This document shows, piece by piece, positions 59,303-64,000 of a DNA stretch of 64,000 bases. The notes beneath the pieces were generated by a model. The model made no database searches. It saw only the letters and a program-made list of their open reading frames with translations, and was not told the origin of the DNA. The position numbers and the translations under genes are program-made. Position 1 is the first letter of the stretch. Every line of letters begins with the position of its first letter. Where the stretch lies: positions 12,518,852 through 12,582,851 of the forward strand of contig CM042958.1 of NCBI GenBank assembly GCA_023678885.1. The letters run 5' to 3'. Source of the DNA: Pogostemon cablin. Its lineage: Eukaryota > Streptophyta > Magnoliopsida > Lamiales > Lamiaceae.

Positions 59303-61400
59303 AATTTGTTATTCTAAAGAGTAATTAATTTAAATAATAGAAATATTATTTTTTGGTTAGTACTGATTTGGGTGTACAGGAGACTTCGTTCCAAAAATAA
59401 TTTAAACTTTATTTATTATCTAAAATTTATATTAACTAAAAAAATATTTCTAATAAAACAAGTTTAAAAAAATCTTAATAAATAATTGTGGGGAATATTT
59501 TATTATAATGTGGGGTGACAACATCTAAACAAATCCATCAATGGCGGGCCTCATTGACAACAACTCATTTGGATCGACAACGTAACTCAAGGGATTTTAT
59601 TCTTTTGAGTTTTGAAGTTATTTAAATCCAATTTAGTTTTCTTGTTCCATAAATAGAATGATTAATTAGTTGTATTACAACTCACAATTGGCAATATGCT
59701 AGATTTGCATATCTTTTTTTTAAAAAAAATTACAAAGAAGGAAACAAATAATGTAATAAGGAGGGGGCTACAGCATACACTTCTACATCTTTCTAATAAA
59801 TATGAATTTATACATTTTAATAGCGAAATTTTACTGAAATTTCTGTTTTTTTAAAATAAAAAAGTAAATATAAAAAATATTATACTTTTATTAAAAAATA
59901 TATATACAATATTAAATACAAATTACCCCATTCGTCCCCATCAAGCTCTTCACCTAGATACTAAGTTTTAAAAAAAATATTTTTTTCTAATTTTATTAAC
60001 TTTTGAATATAAAGTAGTATTTTTAACTTTTGAATATAAAGTAGTATTTTTGCCAATGAGATGTAGATAATAAAAAAGTTGATGAGTTATTGATTTCAAT
60101 TTAAAATTTCAGAATATAAATTACTTTTTCAACCACAGTAACAAAACGTACATAAGATTAAGTGATAATTTCTTCACACGGTGACACCAGAGTTGAAATA
60201 GCAATTAATTAATTAAATAATAATAAGAATCCCAACGTCCGTATCTTGGAAGTGCTGAGGTGGCAAAGGGAAGAGTTACTACACGTCAGATGGGACCCAT
60301 CAAAATAACGCGGAATCTTAAGAATACTAAGTACATGTTAAACATACTTTCACTCTTTTGACTTTTATTAAGTAATCACCATTAAGCACATGACCCCTTT
60401 GAATGGGTCAGCTTCTCTCTCTCTCTCCTTTTTCTCTCTCTAACTGTACGAAAAAGGACCCCACAATCTAACACACTACTCAACTCTGTTTGTTTCCTGC
60501 ATTTAACACACTTTTCTATCCTTCTCTTTTAACGATTTTCATTACTAATTAATGACTACACACTTCTTTGTATTTGGTAATAAAAACACCTGATTTACGT
60601 CTACTCATTGCTTCCCTACGCTACAATTGTTACTTCTAATGTGCATTATTTCAAACATACTTGGAAATTTCGTGCATCTTTCTTATTCATAATATACTTC
60701 TTGTACGCACAATGAAAACGAATAAAAAGTAATAATATTTCAACAAGAGTGATATTCAATTAAGAAATAGTAATAATGATAAGTAAACTATAGTATTTTA
60801 TAAAACAAATTGTATTATACATGAAAACTGATACTACTACTTTTAATGGAGACCGATAAAAGTAACACTTTCACAATTACTCCAAAGCTACTAATTTCTC
60901 TTTTTAAAAAAAAAAAAAAAAAACCCCAACATATAGCTCTCGTCACTAACAACTATTCCTCGTTACACATAAAACAATAATACTTCTTAATCCACATAAA
61001 TAAAAAGAAAAGAAAAAAAACATATGGCTGGTCGAAAGGAGTAATTTTTAAAGAAAGCAGCTACACCCGATTGTGGCATGTCTCAGAAAAAGGTGATTCA
61101 AAGAGAGCAGTAAAATAAGGTTTGAATGGGTCAGCAGGAGAAAATTAAAATTAAAATTAAAATTAAAATTAAAAAGAAAAAAAGAATCACTCCCTTACTA
61201 TGTACACTAGCAACCACTTAAAGCAATCTCTCAATATTATTCTGGTCCACCAAAAAAAAAACTCGGTTTCTAAGTCAAAATTCAACCCTCTCACTCTTTT
61301 CCACATGCCTTTTCTTTCCTAATCAATGCTCAAACCTTTCTTTATATTCAAATCCTTCCACTTCAACCCTCTTCACCTCTCTCCCCTCCTCTTCTATACA
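59303..61400. other. Intergenic DNA and WRKY upstream region
   Basis: No gene. It contains a duplicated TTTTGAATATAAAGTAGTAT at about 60001-60046 and a TAAAAT array at 61142-61172. Possible W-box cores (TTGAC) are at about 60358 and in the leader at 61517, compatible with WRKY auto- or cross-regulation but too short to prove it. Confidence 0.5.
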
Positions 61401-61412
61401 TATATATATAAT
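61401..61412 (+). promoter_or_regulatory. TATA box of the WRKY gene
   Basis: TATATATATAAT lies about 125 bp before the start codon at 61536, downstream of a CT-rich stretch. Transcription start is expected near 61435. Confidence 0.55.
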
Positions 61413-61535
61413 ATACACACACCATATCATTCATCCAACAACATAAAATAACATACTACCATCTCATCTGATATTCTCCAACAACTTCCCTCAATACTAT
61501 CCAATAACTTTGAGGCTTGACATTTATGATAAGAA

Positions 61536-62774
61536 ATGGAGAGTATCACCAGTTGGGAATACAAGATGCTTACGGAAGAACTCTCCCAGGGGATGGACAA
61601 AGCCATGCAGCTCCGTCTTCATTTGAGCTCCGCCTCCGACCCTCATGATTTGCTACTTCTGCAGAAGGTCATCTCTACTTTTGATAAGGCTTTGTGTATC
61701 CTCAAGTGGAGTGGACATGTTGGACAGCCCCCGGCCGGCCCAGAGTCGTCTGTGTCCGTCGATGGAAGTCCCAAAAGTGATGATGCCAACAAGAATCCCA
61801 GGGATCATTACGAATATGGAGATTCATCTAAGAAGAGGTATAAATCGTAATGGATCAATTCTGGGGTCAATTATCGGCTTGCATTTATCTGAAACTCGTT
61901 TCTTGCTCGATTCGCAGGAAGTTGCAGCCCACATGGACAGAACAGGTCAAAGTTAACTCTGTTAATGGACTTGAAGGACCTAGAGATGATGGATATAGTT
62001 GGAGAAAATATGGGCAGAAAGACATTTTGGGAGCTAAATATCCAAGGTCCACTCTCTCTCTCTCTCTCTTTCATAAAAGCCACATGAGCATGCAAAACAT
62101 ACATTTAGAAACACTTGCATGGGAAAATATTAACAGCCAGTCATATTTGCAGAAGCTATTACCGATGTACGTACCGAGCTAGCCGAAACTGCTGGGCGAC
62201 TAAGCAAGTGCAAAGATTGGACGAAGATCCCACCCTGTTCGAGATCACATACAAAGGAACACACAATTGTAACCAAACCAGTTACGGGGCTCCACCACCA
62301 GCATCACCTGGAAAACAAGAATTGAAAAGTGACAACTCACACTGCCATCAACTAGAACAGCAGAATCAGCAACTTTTGAGCTTTAAAGCTAACCTCAGAG
62401 TCAACACAGAGAACTTGGATATCCAGGAGATGCCACCCCACTTCTCTTTTCCATCAGCAGCAATTGGAAGCCATGACACCGAAAACCACCGTTCTCCAAT
62501 CTCTGCCATTGCTGATGACAATCACATAGGAACAAATTCTCCATTCTTTTATTCACCAGCCACATCAGAATCAAATTACTTCTCAGCTCCACCGTACCAG
62601 ATAACAAACCATGGCGGCGCTCCAGTACACCCATCCGAAACTGATATTGCTGACATAATCTCAGGCCATGCATCAACAACAAATTCTCCAATTGGAGGCA
62701 TGGAGTTCTCAACCGATCATATGGCTGATCTAGATCCGAACTTCCCATTCAACATCCTTGGATATTTCACATAA
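61536..62774 (+). CDS. WRKY transcription factor, group III (WRKY41/53-like)
   Basis: Three exons: 61536-61837, 61918-62046 and 62153-62774, giving 350 residues. The N-terminal part (EELSQGMDKAMQLRLHLSSA and LLLQKVISTFDKALCILKWS) is the conserved helical region of the WRKY30/41/46/53 branch. A single WRKY domain has WRKYGQK at 129-135 and a zinc-binding C149-X7-C157-X23-H181-X-C183 set, the C2HC spacing that defines group III. The second intron splits the domain after KYPR (R-type, phase 2), as in this group. A short basic stretch (SSKKRK) before the domain is a possible nuclear signal. The Ser/Pro/Asn-rich C-terminus has an acidic tail (DHMADLDPNFPFNILGYFT). It would bind W boxes (TTGACC/T) in defence, salicylate and senescence responses. 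Appears intact. Confidence 0.95.
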
Positions 62775-63747
62775 TTGAACTTCGAACTTCATAAAGATGA
62801 AGGTCAAAAATGAAGTCTGTGGTTGCCAAAACCACTATGTGGATGCCTTAGAACCTTGAAACCTTAAAATCAGGAGGTGACATTCTCGTAGGAACTCATT
62901 CAGATGCCTTAATTAGTAGCTAAAGACCAGGAAATAATCGACAATGAATAAAGCAGTTTAGTTTCCATGTAAAAGTATTAGAGATTTAAGGTAATTCAAT
63001 TTTTTGTGATGCTTTAGCCTAATCAGGGAATAATCATTTGAAGTTACTAATTTGAATTCAAGAGTTCATACAGACAAACACAACCAAAAAAGAAAGACAA
63101 AGAACTTCAAGAAAAGCCACTCTATATACATTCTTGTGGCAAACTCTACACAAATTCAGTATGTAATAAATGCCAAAAGTATAATGAAGACACTCTAAAA
63201 CAAGAAGGTTGGACCATTTAATATTGATCAACAGGTCACATTTCCAATAAATGGGCAGAGAGAAGATAAATAATGAAAAAGGCCAAGTAAAGGGTCGCTT
63301 GAAATGACAAAAACTAAGAAAAGGAATCAGATTTTGCCTGATGAAATAGCAGAGATGGAAAATTAATGGGAGTAGTATAAACATAGCAAATATTGATATT
63401 ACATTATATATGCAAGCTGTTAGGTCCAGATATATTGCTAAACAATTAGGGGGAAAATTAACAGAGAAAAGTGTCATAAGAAAAAAGCTGCACTGGAAAG
63501 TGACAAAATAAGGTGAATGAAAATAGACAAAAAACGGGATTCCTTGCCTTGTCTAAGAAAGATATTTTCCATGATATAATGTCATGCATTATATATACCA
63601 ACCTCCAAGATTAATTACAGGCATAATTACAGAATTTGGAGTGACACTCAGCATGCTAGAGTATTGACGAAAATGGAGTGCTGTGCATATCTTAGGACAG
63701 GGAAGGAGCTCCTCAATCTCCAATATTGGACTATAAGCATCATAATC
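62775..63747. other. Convergent 3' flanks of the WRKY gene and the right-edge gene
   Basis: The WRKY 3' UTR probably runs to about 62960 (AATGAATAAAG near 62944). The minus-strand gene's 3' UTR lies somewhere below 63748. A 139-codon hydrophobic frame on the minus strand (63058-63477) has no recognisable features. Confidence 0.5.
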
Positions 63748-63950
63748 TCACATTGATCCCTTAGATGATGGTTTCTCATCCTCATTGGCTCCCGTAGTAT
63801 AATTAGGCGTCTTTCCATTTTCATCTTTAGCTTTTCTAAGGGCCTCCCTAAGGCCTATGACAATGAATATGTTGGTGAGCGTAAGCAGAGACTCAGCTCC
63901 ACCATGCAGCCAATCAACATTGGACAAAGATGTTCCATAGTGCACTTTTG
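63748..63950 (-). CDS. Last exon of an unidentified membrane protein gene (partial)
   Basis: On the minus strand a splice acceptor (TTTCAAACAG, ending at 63951) precedes an open exon starting CA-AAA-GTG and encoding KVHYGTSLSNVDWLHGGAES, then LLTLTNIFIVIGLREALRKA, a charged tail (KDENGKTPNYTTGANEDEKP) and the stop at 63748. One hydrophobic segment (about 14-16 residues, LLTLTNIFIVIGL) looks membrane-associated. The rest of the gene lies beyond the right edge. The reading-frame regularity, the acceptor and the soluble tail argue for a real coding exon. I do not recognise the family. Confidence 0.6.
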
Positions 63951-64000
63951 CTGTTTGAAATTGAAATTCAGAAATTTTAAGTGAGAGTATATATCTTTGT

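Noticed and set aside
61645..62182. Alternative frames over the WRKY exons
   Set aside because: Shadows; the spliced model gives a complete group III WRKY domain.
63058..63477. 139-codon hydrophobic minus-strand frame
   Set aside because: No signal, domain or splice context; hydrophobicity follows from T-rich codons in antisense of A-rich DNA. Could still be 3' UTR of the right-edge gene.

Overview
This is an AT-rich plant nuclear segment. The organism is a eudicot, because the proteins are plant families: AP2/ERF, PYR/PYL, group III WRKY, GH28, and a subtilase-propeptide-like inhibitor. The introns are short GT-AG introns, the intergenic DNA is full of microsatellites and small transposon relics, and no organelle or bacterial features appear. 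An asterid (possibly Lamiales) would fit, but that is only an impression.

Seven genes can be modelled fully and one partially. From left to right they are: an intronless A-6/DREB-type ERF (5410-6294, +); a three-exon clade III PYL abscisic-acid receptor (14295-15465, +); a five-exon GH28 polygalacturonase-like secreted protein with a 3.5-kb first intron (29076-34164, +); a 95-residue, three-exon protein consisting only of an I9 subtilase-propeptide fold (39810-40288, +); a six-exon TEX30/KANL3-type alpha/beta hydrolase (50015-52490, +); a small lysine/serine-rich dehydrin-like protein (53255-53733, +); a group III WRKY factor (61536-62774, +); and the last exon of an unidentified membrane protein entering from the right edge (63748-63950, -). 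The exon structures were read by eye from splice sites, and every model gives an uninterrupted reading frame. ERF, PYL and WRKY are stress/ABA regulators, but nothing shows that their proximity is functional.

The rest is mostly transposon debris, with unusually clear edges. Five non-autonomous Mutator-like (MULE) elements start with GG, end with CC and are flanked by 9-bp target-site duplications: 24409-26149, 26799-27917, 34842-35664, 46611-47532 and 59077-59302. The first has captured most of a carboxylesterase (CXE) gene as a pseudogene, and its long inverted arms extend into the captured sequence. Two solo LTRs with perfect 5-bp duplications lie at 2937-4772 (GTAGG) and 10085-11460 (TATGG). 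Two related hAT-type elements (16388-16950, 49129-49851), many Stowaway-like MITEs with CTCCCTCCGTCC ends, and at least two tRNA-derived SINEs (45922-46134, 57511-57709) complete the picture. Several are nested, which gives a relative order of insertion. No transposase or reverse-transcriptase reading frame survives in the window.
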